Assembly (NCBI GenBank): GCA_965197005.1 | Contig: OZ239982.1 | Location: 1,426,001-1,490,000 of the forward strand | DNA length: 64,000 bases | From: G965197005 sp965197005 | Lineage (GTDB): Bacteria > Pseudomonadota > Gammaproteobacteria > Pseudomonadales > Oceanobacteraceae | Reading direction: 5' to 3' | Part shown: piece by piece, positions 24,642 through 34,400 of the stretch | Layout of the letters: every line of letters begins with the position of its first letter | Numbering within the stretch: position 1 is the first letter of the stretch | Made by a program: the position numbers and the translations under genes | Notes under the pieces: model-generated | Databases searched by the model: none | Told to the model about the DNA's origin: nothing | The model's input: the letters and a program-made list of their open reading frames with translations, nothing else

Positions 24642-25352
24642 TTAAGGTTGTATTTGCGCCTCTATATGTGCTTTAAATGTACGGGCAATCAGTGCATTAA
24701 AGGTGCGTATTTCTGTACTTTGTTGCTGCTTTATTATTTGTTTAATCTGCTGAGAGCTTAAAGAGCGATAAGCGTACAAGTAAAAATCAATCAGTTTAGA
24801 TTGCAACCTAGAAAAAGATAATACGAGTGCCGCTTTGCCATAACGCTTTTCTAAACTATCAAAACTTGATTTTCTAACCAACCATAACCAATGTGTGCGT
24901 TTAGAGAGGTTAAGTAACTGCTGTACCAGCTTTCTACGAGCGTTACTGGGAGGCTGCTTTCTTAATCTAAGCATATATTGACTGTAGGACTTAGAAAACT
25001 GTGCCTTTATTGCTTGCGCCTCAAGAGCATAAAATTGAACCATTATTGGTGTCTGCTGCGCTTGTTGCCATTTTTTTAACTGTGTTTGCGATTGTTTATC
25101 TAGGGCTAAAGATAACATAAGATGTATGCTTACTGCCGACCAAAAAGCCTTAACCTGCTGACGGGCTTGTTGATTTTGTTGCTCACTTAGTGATTGGGTA
25201 AAGCTAAATAAGTCTGCTATTTGCAAGGCTTGCTTCTCTAAGTGTCGCACCCCACTTTGAGCAATTAAAAATGCTTTATAGGTCTCTTTTTGCGGGGTTG
25301 CAAGTGCAGTGGCTGTTAAAAAAATCAGGCATAACAACGCATATTTAAACAT
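24642..25352 (-). CDS. Secreted protein of unknown function upstream of secA
   Basis: A 236-residue protein with a clear signal peptide (MFKYALLCLIFLTATALATP, cleavage after ALA). The rest is predicted helical and very rich in Gln, Lys and Leu, with no recognised domain. It would be periplasmic. It follows the SCP2-like gene by four bases and precedes secA by 105 bases. E. coli SecM also is a secretory protein just upstream of secA, but its arrest motif (FxxxxWIxxxxGIRAGP) is not seen here; this protein ends IEAQIQP. Function not assigned. Confidence 0.6.
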   Translation of the reverse strand: MFKYALLCLIFLTATALATPQKETYKAFLIAQSGVRHLEKQALQIADLFSFTQSLSEQQNQQARQQVKAFWSAVSIHLMLSLALDKQSQTQLKKWQQAQQTPIMVQFYALEAQAIKAQFSKSYSQYMLRLRKQPPSNARRKLVQQLLNLSKRTHWLWLVRKSSFDSLEKRYGKAALVLSFSRLQSKLIDFYLYAYRSLSSQQIKQIIKQQQSTEIRTFNALIARTFKAHIEAQIQP

Positions 25353-25356
25353 ATCT

Positions 25357-25716
25357 CTACCACTTCAAGTATTTAATAATGCCTTGAAACCACAATAAAC
25401 GAGAAAGGTCTCCTTGCACTTGAGTATGCTTGTCTTGAATAGAGCGCATAAACGCATTTTTATCTTTACTGGTTAAAACCTGATACCCCATATCGGCGGT
25501 GTTAAAAATAATACTAAAATCGGGTTTGTCGTGTGCTACAGCTTGTGTATGGCTGTGTAAGCCATCAATCTGATAATGTCGCACAATACGTGCATCTTGG
25601 GTTTGAATTTGAAAAACAACTTGTTCATTTTTAACCTTAGCTTGCAGTTTGGGGTTGCGTTTTAAAGCACGTTTAAGCAAAAAACCTATTGCCCACAACA
25701 GCAGACGAAATTTCAT
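25357..25716 (-). CDS. SCP2-like sterol/lipid-binding domain protein
   Basis: A 119-residue protein. After a hydrophobic, basic N-terminal helix (KFRLLLWAIGFLLKRALKRN) comes a small alpha/beta domain resembling SCP2: VVFQIQTQDARIVRHYQI, KPDFSIIFNTADMGYQVLTS and DLSRLLWFQGIIKYLK. Such proteins are thought to bind lipids; the hydrophobic start may associate with the inner membrane. Likely co-transcribed with the downstream secreted protein gene (four-base gap). Confidence 0.6.
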   Translation of the reverse strand: MKFRLLLWAIGFLLKRALKRNPKLQAKVKNEQVVFQIQTQDARIVRHYQIDGLHSHTQAVAHDKPDFSIIFNTADMGYQVLTSKDKNAFMRSIQDKHTQVQGDLSRLLWFQGIIKYLKW

Positions 25717-25744
25717 ACAATTCCTTAAAAATATTTTTTTGTGT

Positions 25745-25779
25745 GAAAAAGAGAACAGCCCTCTAAGATGAAGAGGGCT
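25745..25779 (-). terminator. Terminator after the HU gene
   Basis: On the minus strand AGCCCTCT and AGAGGGCT form a perfect 8-bp stem with a 7-base loop, followed by a T-rich stretch (GTTCTCTTTTTC). It begins 14 bp after the HU stop. Confidence 0.7.
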
Positions 25780-25792
25780 GGTTAATGCGGTG

Positions 25793-26065
25793 TTATTGTA
25801 CTTTGTCTTTTAGGCCTTTTCCTGCTTTAAATGCAGGCACTTTGGCGGCAGGAATGGTTAAAGGCTCGCCCGTTCTTGGGTTTTTACCTTGTCTTTCGGC
25901 GCGATTTCTGACTTCAAAAGTTCCAAAACCAATAAGGGTGACGCTATCGCCTTTACCAAGTGCTTTAGCTATTTCATCGGTAAAAATATTAATGATTTCT
26001 GCTGATTTTTCTTTGGTTAGTTCCGCTTGTTCCGCAATAGCGGCAGCTAATTCAGGTTTACGCAT
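25793..26065 (-). CDS. hupB: DNA-binding protein HU
   Basis: A 90-residue nucleoid protein with the HU signature GFGTFEVRNRAERQGKNPRTG and the DNA-intercalating arm up to IPAAKVPAFKAG. The N-terminus MRKPELAAAIAEQ is usual for HU-beta. It bends and compacts DNA as a dimer. Lone gene with its own terminator; 293 bases of non-coding AT-rich DNA separate it from ubiC. Confidence 0.93.
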   Translation of the reverse strand: MRKPELAAAIAEQAELTKEKSAEIINIFTDEIAKALGKGDSVTLIGFGTFEVRNRAERQGKNPRTGEPLTIPAAKVPAFKAGKGLKDKVQ

Positions 26066-26358
26066 AAGTAGTTATCCTTTGATTGTAAAAAGTAAAACTG
26101 CACTTACATAAAAATACTAAGTGAGTCGTGTTTGTAAATAACAACTGTCTAGTGAAATATTCAACAGACCGTTTGTAGGCTCTACTTTATGCATTAGTTG
26201 CCTTGGGGTCAAAGGCTAAACCTATAATTTTTCGGTTTTTTATGAAAATAAGCATAAAACATGATTCTTATTGATTTTTTTGTGTGTTTTTTAGGCAATT
26301 TTTAAAATAAAATCTGCAACCATTGAATTTATCCCCAACTTAATTCATATTGACGATT

Positions 26359-26901
26359 ATGAATATTTCTCAGAGTCTGGCACAATCCCTTTATTCCACA
26401 GCCCCACCTTGGTCAACCCAAAACGGTACTCCTGCCTTTTTATTACCTAAAATATGGCAACACTGGTTACTTGATAGCGGTTCTTTAAGTGCCAAACTTA
26501 GTGCCTCTCAAGCAGGTGAATATCATGTTAAAGTTTTAGCTGAAGGCTATGCTAAGGCACATCGCTTAGAGCAATATTTGGGTGCAACCAATGCCAGTTT
26601 ATTTTGGTGTCGTGAGGTGTGCTTATATTTAGGCGACACGCCTGTGGTCTATGCTCGCACCATTATGCCTGCTCATAAGAACAACCCTCAATTACATGCT
26701 ATTCGTCATTTGGGCACGCGCCCTTTAGGGGCTTATTTATTTCAGCACCCTAGGCTTAAACGTGGCAAAATCAATCTAAACCTTTGTCCTAAAAATAACT
26801 TGGGATTAAGTTTTTGCCGTCATTCTAGTTTTAATTTACCCAACCAACCGGTTTTTATTGCTGAAGGTTTTTGTCAAAGTCTGTTAACATTGGCTCATTA
26901 A
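26359..26901 (+). CDS. ubiC: Chorismate pyruvate-lyase
   Basis: A 180-residue enzyme that makes 4-hydroxybenzoate from chorismate, the first step of ubiquinone synthesis. WLLDSGSLSAKL, YARTIMP, LGTRPLGAYLFQHPRLKRGKI and a C-terminal FIAEGFCQSL fit UbiC. The ATG at 26359 is chosen over an upstream in-frame TTG. ubiA follows after 21 bases, forming the usual ubiCA pair. Confidence 0.9.
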   Translation: MNISQSLAQSLYSTAPPWSTQNGTPAFLLPKIWQHWLLDSGSLSAKLSASQAGEYHVKVLAEGYAKAHRLEQYLGATNASLFWCREVCLYLGDTPVVYARTIMPAHKNNPQLHAIRHLGTRPLGAYLFQHPRLKRGKINLNLCPKNNLGLSFCRHSSFNLPNQPVFIAEGFCQSLLTLAH

Positions 26902-26922
26902 ATTCACAATCATAAGCAAACT

Positions 26923-27789
26923 ATGCGTCAGTCAAATCTATCTCAACAACTCCATGCTTGGGTACTGTTAACCCGTTTTGATAAACCCATAGGTAGTTAT
27001 TTATTACTATGGCCAACTTACTGGGCACTTTGGGTTGCAGCCTCAGGCATTCCCAGCATTAAAAACTTAATTATCTTTACCTTAGGCACGGTCATTATGC
27101 GCTCTGCAGGCTGTGTGATTAATGATTTTGCAGATCGCCATATTGACGGACATATTAAACGCACCAAAACTCGCCCTTTGGCAACGGGGCAAATCACACC
27201 TAAAGCCGCATTAGTTGGGTTTTCTCTACTTTGTTTATCGGGTTTTTTGCTGGTTTGCCTTACTAATAGTCTAACCATTCAACTCTCTATAGTTGGTGTT
27301 ATTTTGGCTACTTTTTATCCTTTTAGTAAGCGTTTTACCCATTGGCCGCAGTTTTTTTTGGGGCTGGCATTTTCTTGGGGCATTCCAATGAGTTTTGCCG
27401 CTGAGCATGGCAGTTTAACTCCTGTTTTATGGTGGCTATTTGCTGCTAACCTAGTTTGGATTTTAATTTATGACACAATCTATGCCATGGTTGACCGTGA
27501 TGATGATTTGAAAATTGGGGTTAAATCTACGGCTATTTTATTTGCTCAATATGACCGTATTATTCTTGCGCTATTTCAGGTTGTGGTCATTGTATTATTG
27601 CTCATAAGTGCTTATTTGCTACAAGCTAATCTGTCTTTTTACCTGTGTTTATTTGTTGCCAGTTGGGTTTTTATCTATCAACAGTGGCTGCTAAAAAAAC
27701 GCACTCGTGAAGCCTATTTCCTTGCTTTTAAGCGCAGCCATTGGTTTGGATTAAGCATATTTTTAGGCTGGGTTTTATCCTACATGTAA
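26923..27789 (+). CDS. ubiA: 4-hydroxybenzoate polyprenyltransferase
   Basis: A 288-residue, roughly nine-helix membrane prenyltransferase that attaches the polyprenyl tail to 4-hydroxybenzoate. Both Asp-rich motifs are present: NDFADRHIDGHIKRTKTRPLATG and DTIYAMVDRDDDLKIGVKS. Starts RFDKPIGSYLLLWPTYWALW, as in homologues. Co-transcribed with ubiC. Confidence 0.95.
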   Translation: MRQSNLSQQLHAWVLLTRFDKPIGSYLLLWPTYWALWVAASGIPSIKNLIIFTLGTVIMRSAGCVINDFADRHIDGHIKRTKTRPLATGQITPKAALVGFSLLCLSGFLLVCLTNSLTIQLSIVGVILATFYPFSKRFTHWPQFFLGLAFSWGIPMSFAAEHGSLTPVLWWLFAANLVWILIYDTIYAMVDRDDDLKIGVKSTAILFAQYDRIILALFQVVVIVLLLISAYLLQANLSFYLCLFVASWVFIYQQWLLKKRTREAYFLAFKRSHWFGLSIFLGWVLSYM

Positions 27790-27814
27790 CACACCTGTCA
27801 TAATGCGCCTCCTG

Positions 27815-27848
27815 ATTTAACCCAGTTGTAACATTCCCATGCTGTAAT
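27815..27848 (+). promoter_or_regulatory. Candidate Pho box and promoter of phoBR
   Basis: Two 7-mers ATTTAAC and TTGTAAC are separated by CCAG (27815-27832), then 10 bases, then TGTAAT (27843-27848) as -10. In E. coli the Pho box likewise replaces the -35 and ends 10 bases before the -10. Match to CTGTCAY is partial (4/7 and 5/7). A separate CTGTCATAA lies at 27795-27803. Confidence 0.4.
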
Positions 27849-27873
27849 AAATACTTCTTTTAATAGGAAGTGT

Positions 27874-28572
27874 ATGATGGCTGAACAAAAATGTATTTTA
27901 ATTGTTGACGATGAAGCACCCATTCGTGAAATGCTAACAACCACCTTAGAAATATCTGGCTATGACTGCATGCAAGCTGCCAATACGCAACAAGCTCAAC
28001 GTATTATTATTGATAACAAACCAGATTTATTGCTCCTTGATTGGATGCTGCCCAATACCAGTGGCATTGAATTTGCCAGACGCTTAAAAAAAGAGGAACT
28101 AACCGCTGAGTTACCTATTATTATGCTCACCGCTAAGGGCGAAGAGGGCAATAAAATTCATGGGCTAGAGGCAGGTGCTGATGATTATATTACCAAGCCA
28201 TTTTCTCCTAAAGAGTTGACTGCTCGTATTAGAGCAGTGCTACGCCGCACAACGCCACAGGGCATTGAAAATAATATTGAAGTTGCAGGGCTATTACTAG
28301 ACCCTATCTGTCATCGTGTACTATCCTATGATAAACCTGTTGAGCTAGGTCCAACAGAATACCGATTATTACAGTTTTTTATGAGCCACCAAGAGCGTGC
28401 TTATACTCGCAGTCAGTTGCTAGACCAAGTGTGGGGTGGTAATGTTTATGTTGAAGAGCGTACGGTTGATGTGCATATTCGCCGCTTGCGTAAAGCCTTA
28501 GGCAAAGAGCATGAATATTTAATTCAAACTGTACGAGGTACGGGTTATCGCTTTTCAAAAAAACGTGCTTAA
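27874..28572 (+). CDS. phoB: Phosphate regulon response regulator PhoB
   Basis: A 232-residue OmpR/PhoB regulator. The receiver has acidic pocket VDDE, phosphoacceptor Asp in LLLLDWMLPN (residue 56), LTAKGEE and KPFSPKEL; the C-terminal winged helix has GPTEYRLLQFF and EERTVDVHIRRLRKAL. Phosphorylated PhoB activates phosphate-starvation genes. The next ATG (27877) has slightly better spacing to AGGA. phoR follows after 54 bases. Confidence 0.93.
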   Translation: MMAEQKCILIVDDEAPIREMLTTTLEISGYDCMQAANTQQAQRIIIDNKPDLLLLDWMLPNTSGIEFARRLKKEELTAELPIIMLTAKGEEGNKIHGLEAGADDYITKPFSPKELTARIRAVLRRTTPQGIENNIEVAGLLLDPICHRVLSYDKPVELGPTEYRLLQFFMSHQERAYTRSQLLDQVWGGNVYVEERTVDVHIRRLRKALGKEHEYLIQTVRGTGYRFSKKRA

Positions 28573-28626
28573 AATAACATATCAAAACCTATTTTGGGCG
28601 GTCTCTAACTGAGCTAAGATACTTAA

Positions 28627-29919
28627 ATGAAAAAAGCACTGTTTTCTGAATTTAAATCTTTTATTTCCTTATTAATGGCTGCCTTTATTTTTGGCTATAT
28701 TAATCATTTTACTTACTCTTGTATTATCGCTGTATTATTTGCTTATATCTGCTGGCATTGGTATCAACTTTCTCGCTTTCAGCGTTGGCTAAAAAATCAA
28801 AACACGGAAGATGCGCCTTATAGCATAGGGGTATGGGGCGAGATTTTTCGCCTCTCTCGCAACCTGTACAAAAAAAATATCAAACGCCAACAACGCTTAA
28901 AAAGCTCTGTTAACCGTATGCGTGATTCAACTGCCGCTTTAAGTGATGCGGTACTTTTAGTGGATTGCTATGGACGACTTGAATGGTGGAATCAATCTGC
29001 GAGCTTTTTGTTAGGGTTAAAACAGCCTGTCGATATTGGGCAGCCTTTAATGAACCTCATTCGCCACCCTAAATTTAAAGCCTATTTTGAACAAGAAGAA
29101 TATGACGAACCGCTTTCTATGGTCTCGCCAGTGAATGATAAAATACAACTACAGTTTAAAATTACGCTATTTGGGCGACGTGACCGTTTAATTATGGTGC
29201 AAGATATAACCCGTATTACACAGCTAGAAAAAATGCGTAAGGATTTTGTAGCCAATGTCAGCCATGAATTACGCACGCCATTAACTGTGGTCAGTGGGTA
29301 TATAGAAACCATGTCTATGCAGGCAGATGAGTTGCCTCCTCGTTGGCAAAGAATGCTCCAGCAAATGACCGAGCAAAGCCTTAGAATGTCAAACTTAATC
29401 AAAGATTTGCTGATGTTATCTCGCCTTGAAACTACGGCAAGCAAACAAGATGAAGCGGTGGCAATTCGTCCTTTATTGGAGCAGATAATGCGTGCCACGG
29501 AAACGTTAAACCAAGAAAAACAGCATCAAATTGAGTTGTTCATAGAGCAAGATGGTGATATTCAAGGAATTACCAGCGAGCTACACAGTGCCTTTTCTAA
29601 TTTGATTTTTAATGCCATTAAATACACCCCAAATAAAGGTCATATTCAAATTAAATGGCATGTAAACAAACAGTATTGCCAGCTTGATGTAATAGATAAT
29701 GGCATTGGTATTGCGCCCCAACATATCCCACGTTTAAGTGAGCGTTTTTATCGTATTGATTCCAGCCGTAGCCAAGCCACTGGTGGTACAGGTTTAGGAC
29801 TTGCCATTACCAAGCATGTTATGCGTCATCATCAAGGGCAATTGCAAATCAGCAGTGAGCTTGGTGTTGGTAGTCAATTTAGTTGCATTTTCCCCATACA
29901 ACTCTTTTCAACTAACTAA
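28627..29919 (+). CDS. phoR: Phosphate regulon sensor histidine kinase PhoR
   Basis: A 430-residue kinase. Two membrane segments (residues ~10-45) with almost no periplasmic loop, a linker, a PAS domain (~95-195), HisKA with phospho-His in FVANVSHELRTPLTVVSGY (His213), and a HATPase with NAIKYTPNKG (N box), DNGIGIAPQHIPRLSERFYRID and GTGLGLAITKHV. This is the normal PhoR layout, in which the signal comes via PstSCAB-PhoU rather than a periplasmic domain; those genes are not in the window. It overlaps convergent waaA by 8 bp. Confidence 0.93.
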   Translation: MKKALFSEFKSFISLLMAAFIFGYINHFTYSCIIAVLFAYICWHWYQLSRFQRWLKNQNTEDAPYSIGVWGEIFRLSRNLYKKNIKRQQRLKSSVNRMRDSTAALSDAVLLVDCYGRLEWWNQSASFLLGLKQPVDIGQPLMNLIRHPKFKAYFEQEEYDEPLSMVSPVNDKIQLQFKITLFGRRDRLIMVQDITRITQLEKMRKDFVANVSHELRTPLTVVSGYIETMSMQADELPPRWQRMLQQMTEQSLRMSNLIKDLLMLSRLETTASKQDEAVAIRPLLEQIMRATETLNQEKQHQIELFIEQDGDIQGITSELHSAFSNLIFNAIKYTPNKGHIQIKWHVNKQYCQLDVIDNGIGIAPQHIPRLSERFYRIDSSRSQATGGTGLGLAITKHVMRHHQGQLQISSELGVGSQFSCIFPIQLFSTN

Positions 29920-31174
29920 TCAACGGCAAAATCGCCTTGCACATCAATGCCCCTGAACCACTATTTTGCGCGACAAACTGCTGCCCCGCCTGCCCCATTG
30001 CATGTGCTTTTTGTTCTTGTAAAACGGTCATTGCTTGCGTCAATGCTTGTTCTGGCATCACAACCTGCATGGCTTTTGCTTTAATTAGCGCATCGCCAAT
30101 GGCTTGAAAATTATGATAATTAGGGCCTATTAATACGGGTTTGGCAAGGGCAGCAGGTTCGATTGGATTATGCCCGCCATGCACAAGCAAACTACCGCCA
30201 ATAATTGCCACATCACAGGCCGCTAAGAGCAATAACATCTCGCTCATACTATCGGCTAAAAATACTTGCGTTTGCGAATTTACTAACTGCATATCAGAAC
30301 GCCTAGCGCAATGAAAACCCATGTTTTTAGCCTCTGCAAAAACCGCATTAAAACGCTCAGGGTGGCGTGGAATAAGCATAAGCAATGTATTTTCTTTTGC
30401 ATATTTTTTAAACTGCTGTAATAACAGCATTTCCTCGCCAGTATGAGAGGAGGCCAATGCAATAACCTGTTTGTCTGCACCCCATTTGTATCGTAATTGT
30501 GCGCCTTTTGGCAAAATATCATCAGCTAAAGGTTGCTCAAATTTAATATTGCCCACCACCTGTATTTGAGGCTTCACTGATGTTTGGCGAGTTAAAAACC
30601 GAAAACGCCTAGCATCGGCTTTTTGCTGCGCTAAAATAACGCTAAATTGAGAAAAAACCAGCTTAGACAAGCAACTCACAGTAGCATAACCACGAGCTGA
30701 TTTTTTAGACAAGCGGGCATTCGCTAACACCACAGGCACATGTTGCTGTTTTGCTTTCAATATTAAGTTTGCCCAAACCTCAGTTTCCATAATAATTAAA
30801 ACCTGTGGTTTAACTCGTCGAAAAATAGCCGCATAAAAATAACTCACATCATAGGGTAAATAGCTATGACCAACGCCATTGCCTAGCTCACGTTGAAGCT
30901 GAGCCGAACCGGTAGGTGTGGTTGTCGTAACAAAAAATTGCAAATCTGTTTTTTGCTGGCGCAACTGCTGAATTAAAATCACAGCCGCTTTAACCTCCCC
31001 CACTGATACTGCATGTATCCATACCTCAGCCTGTTTAATTTCTGCACTTAAATAACCAAAGCGTTCAGAAATACGCTGCCAATAGGTGCGTTGCTTTATA
31101 CCTCGATACAACAAACGTAATAACATGGGCAACAGTGCCACAAGATAAATACAACGATAAAAAAAGAGAGCCAT
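29912..31174 (-). CDS. waaA: 3-deoxy-D-manno-octulosonic acid (Kdo) transferase
   Basis: A 420-residue GT-30 glycosyltransferase that adds Kdo to lipid IVA at the inner membrane. The N-terminal anchor ALFFYRCIYLVALLPMLL is followed by WIHAVSVGEVKAA (with catalytic Glu), ETEVWANLI, LANARLSKKSARGY, and the donor-binding GGSLLVHGGHNPIEPAALAKPVLIG. ATG 31174 is chosen, with GGA eight bases before it; the in-frame extension to 31189 contains that site. Confidence 0.95.
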   Translation of the reverse strand: MALFFYRCIYLVALLPMLLRLLYRGIKQRTYWQRISERFGYLSAEIKQAEVWIHAVSVGEVKAAVILIQQLRQQKTDLQFFVTTTTPTGSAQLQRELGNGVGHSYLPYDVSYFYAAIFRRVKPQVLIIMETEVWANLILKAKQQHVPVVLANARLSKKSARGYATVSCLSKLVFSQFSVILAQQKADARRFRFLTRQTSVKPQIQVVGNIKFEQPLADDILPKGAQLRYKWGADKQVIALASSHTGEEMLLLQQFKKYAKENTLLMLIPRHPERFNAVFAEAKNMGFHCARRSDMQLVNSQTQVFLADSMSEMLLLLAACDVAIIGGSLLVHGGHNPIEPAALAKPVLIGPNYHNFQAIGDALIKAKAMQVVMPEQALTQAMTVLQEQKAHAMGQAGQQFVAQNSGSGALMCKAILPLIS

Positions 31175-31484
31175 TATTATTCCAAACAATTTAAAATGAG
31201 GATTTTATCTTAATTAAGCATAAATTAGTTATTTGATATAAGGCAAAATCTAAAAAATCAATTACACTAAACTAAACAATAAATTTGCAAGTATTAATCA
31301 CTTTGTAGCAACTGTTTTTATAAAGCGTCACAAAATGCTAAAACAATATTACCCTAGCAATACATTTATTTCTAAAATAGTGCTTAGAAATGGTATTTGA
31401 TATTTATAATTCTGTTGAAAACCTGATAACATCATACTGATTAATATGGTTTTTAACTAGAATTGACTAGCAAGGCAATAGAGA
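31175..31484. other. Non-coding spacer between waaA and the c-di-GMP protein gene
   Basis: 310 bases of AT-rich DNA between divergent genes. It must hold both promoters. No repeat, RNA gene or convincing regulatory site was recognised. Confidence 0.5.
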
Positions 31485-34400
31485 ATGAACGGTAAACGAC
31501 AACATATTTCACAACAGCTCAATCGTCGGGTTAAGATTTTAGGCTTAATCACGATTATCTCTGTTGCTACTGTAATTATTATTGCCTATACCTCTTTGTT
31601 ATTTCAACAAAAAGATCGTTTTATCAGTCTTAAAAACAGCTCTGTATTAGAGGTTGAAAACTACCTCTCTGATGTTTTTTCTAGCTTACAATCCATTAAT
31701 GACGCGCTGATGGTTTCTGACGATAAGGCAAACTTATTAAACATTGCTCTAAGTCACAGAGAAAAAATCAAAGAAGTCTATTTAATTGAGAACAATAAAA
31801 TCACCAGCTCGAGTAGCTATATGTTGCGAGACATTAATTTAGCAGACAAACAATTAGCCAGCTGGTTAGCCAATTCATTTTCCAATGATGTGTATATGAG
31901 CCAGCCTTTTTTTGACCACAATACCATTCCATATATCTATATTGGCACCAAAACCCGTAATGAAAGCAGCCAAGTCATACAAACTTTGGTGGCACGCTTA
32001 GATTTATCTAACCTTTGGGTATATCTCAATCGTTTGGATTTAAACAAACAAGCAAGCACGGTTATCTATGATAAATCTGGGCGTATTATTTTGCATTCAA
32101 ACTTACAAACTCTAAATAATACTCGCTATATTGATAAACTATTTGATAACCCCGAATATACCGAGATAACAGATTTAGCGTTAAAAAGAAGAAATAAAAA
32201 TCAGTTTTTTCTCCTAACAGGACAACGCATATCCAGCACGACCTGGTATTTAGCTATTGAATACTCGCTTAGCAGTGTCACCAGTGTTTTTCTGCTGTCT
32301 GTTTTAGTGTTGGCTTTATTTTTCTCTTTAATTATTTTCTTGATTTATCAAATCAATCACTTTACGAGTAAAAAAGTCATTGAACCTATTTTTTTATTGC
32401 AACGTGGTGTAGAAGAATTAGAGGCAGGCAACTTAAATCATCGTTTAAATGATTTTGGCAATAATGAATTAGGTTATATTGCATTAGTGCTTAACAAGCT
32501 CTCATCTAGGTTATCTAACACCTTGGCAAATTTAAACCATCGAGTAAAAGAGCTCAACACCAATAAACAAGCCTTAGAAAAAAGTGAAGCCAACTATCGC
32601 TCAGTGGTAAACAATGTAAAAGAAGTGCTCTTTAATACAGATCCTCAGGGTCGTTGGCAGTTTTTAAATCCCGCATGGGAAGAGATTACAGGTTTTAGTG
32701 TAGAAGAAACCTTAGGCAAAGATATTTCTGATTTTATTTATGATGAAGATGTAGAGCACTGTTTAAAAACCTGCCATCAAATTTTAGGCTGTAACCTAGA
32801 CTCTTATGAAGGTGAAGTTCGAATGTTGAAAAAAACAGGCGAATATCTATTTATGCAAATTTTTGCCAGCCCTTCATTTGATGATGCAGGTCATATTTTA
32901 GGTGTAACAGGTGTATTAAATAATATTACAGAGCAAAAACTGGCACTCAAACAACTAAAACTGACCTCCAAAGTTTATGTTAATGCTCGTGAGGCGATTA
33001 TCATTGCCGACCATGATGGTTTTATTGTTGATGCCAACCCTGCTTACAGCAGTATTACCGGTTATGAGATTAATGATGCCCTCACTAAAAACATTGGCAT
33101 TGAAAACAACAACCTTAATCCCATTCACTTTAAACAAACGGTTTTAGAAGAAGCAAATCGTGTTGGCTACTGGAGTGGAGAACTAGAACAGACAGACAAA
33201 AACGGCAATGAATTTGTTATTCAGCTTACCATCAGTGCCATTACTGAAGGCAATAAAATACAAAACTATGTCGCCCTTTTCTCTGATGTTACAGAAAAAT
33301 TTGAATATAAAAAGCAGCTTGAATACAGCGCTCATTATGATTCACTGACCAACTTGCCTAACCGTATTTTACTGGCACAAAACATAAAAGAAGCAATGGC
33401 AAAAGCACTACATGAAGATTATCAAATTGCCATTTGCTACTTAGATTTAGATGGTTTTAAAGAAGTGAATGATATTTATGGGCACAATACAGGCGATAAA
33501 CTGCTGATAGAAATTGCCGAAAACATCAAACAAACATTAAGAAAGCAAGACTTTATTGCTCGCCTTGGTGGTGATGAATTTGTGGCGGTTTTAATTGATA
33601 TAGAAGAAGAAGCCTGTAAATCTGTCCTTATGCAGCTACTGCAAACGGTCTCTCAACCCATGCAGGTTAACCATGAGCGTAAAGTACAAATTTCTGCCAG
33701 CTTAGGGGTCACTTTTTACCCACAGCAGGGCGATTTTGATGCGGATCAACTGCTGCGCCAAGCTGACCAAGCTATGTATCAGGCAAAAATCTTAGGCAAA
33801 AACCGCTACCACTTTTTTGATACCGATAAAGACCGTGACTTACGGGGTATGAACCAAATTTTAGAACAAATTGCTTTAGGCGTTCAAAAACAAGAATTTG
33901 TACTGTTTTATCAACCCAAAGTCATGATGAAAACAGGCGAAGTCATTGGCTTTGAAGCCCTTATACGTTGGCAACACCCAGAGAGAGGACTGCTCTCACC
34001 TTTTTATTTTTTAGACCCTCTCAAAAATCAGCCTTTATCTATTGAGGTAGGCAACTGGGTAATTAAACAAGCCATATCACAGTTATCCACTTGGAATAAA
34101 AACGGCTTTAAAACAACCATTAGTATTAATGTAGACAGTTACCAGCTACAGCAAAGTAACTTTATCGCCTCGTTTATTGCTATTTTAAATGAGTATCCTA
34201 ATGTGCATAACTCACAGGTTGAGTTTGAAATTTTAGAAAGTAACGCCTTAGAAGATATTTCATCAGTTTCACAAGTGGTGAAAGACTGTCGTGATATGGG
34301 GATACATTTTGCGCTAGATGATTTTGGCACAGGTTTTTCCTCTTTATCTCATCTTAAAAACCTACCCGTACGCGACCTTAAAATTGACCGTAGTTTTATA

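Noticed and set aside
24642..24720. SecM or VemP arrest sequence at the end of the protein upstream of secA
   Set aside because: No FxxxxWIxxxxGIRAGP or VemP-like motif is visible. Only position and signal peptide agree, so it is kept as an open question and not annotated as secM.
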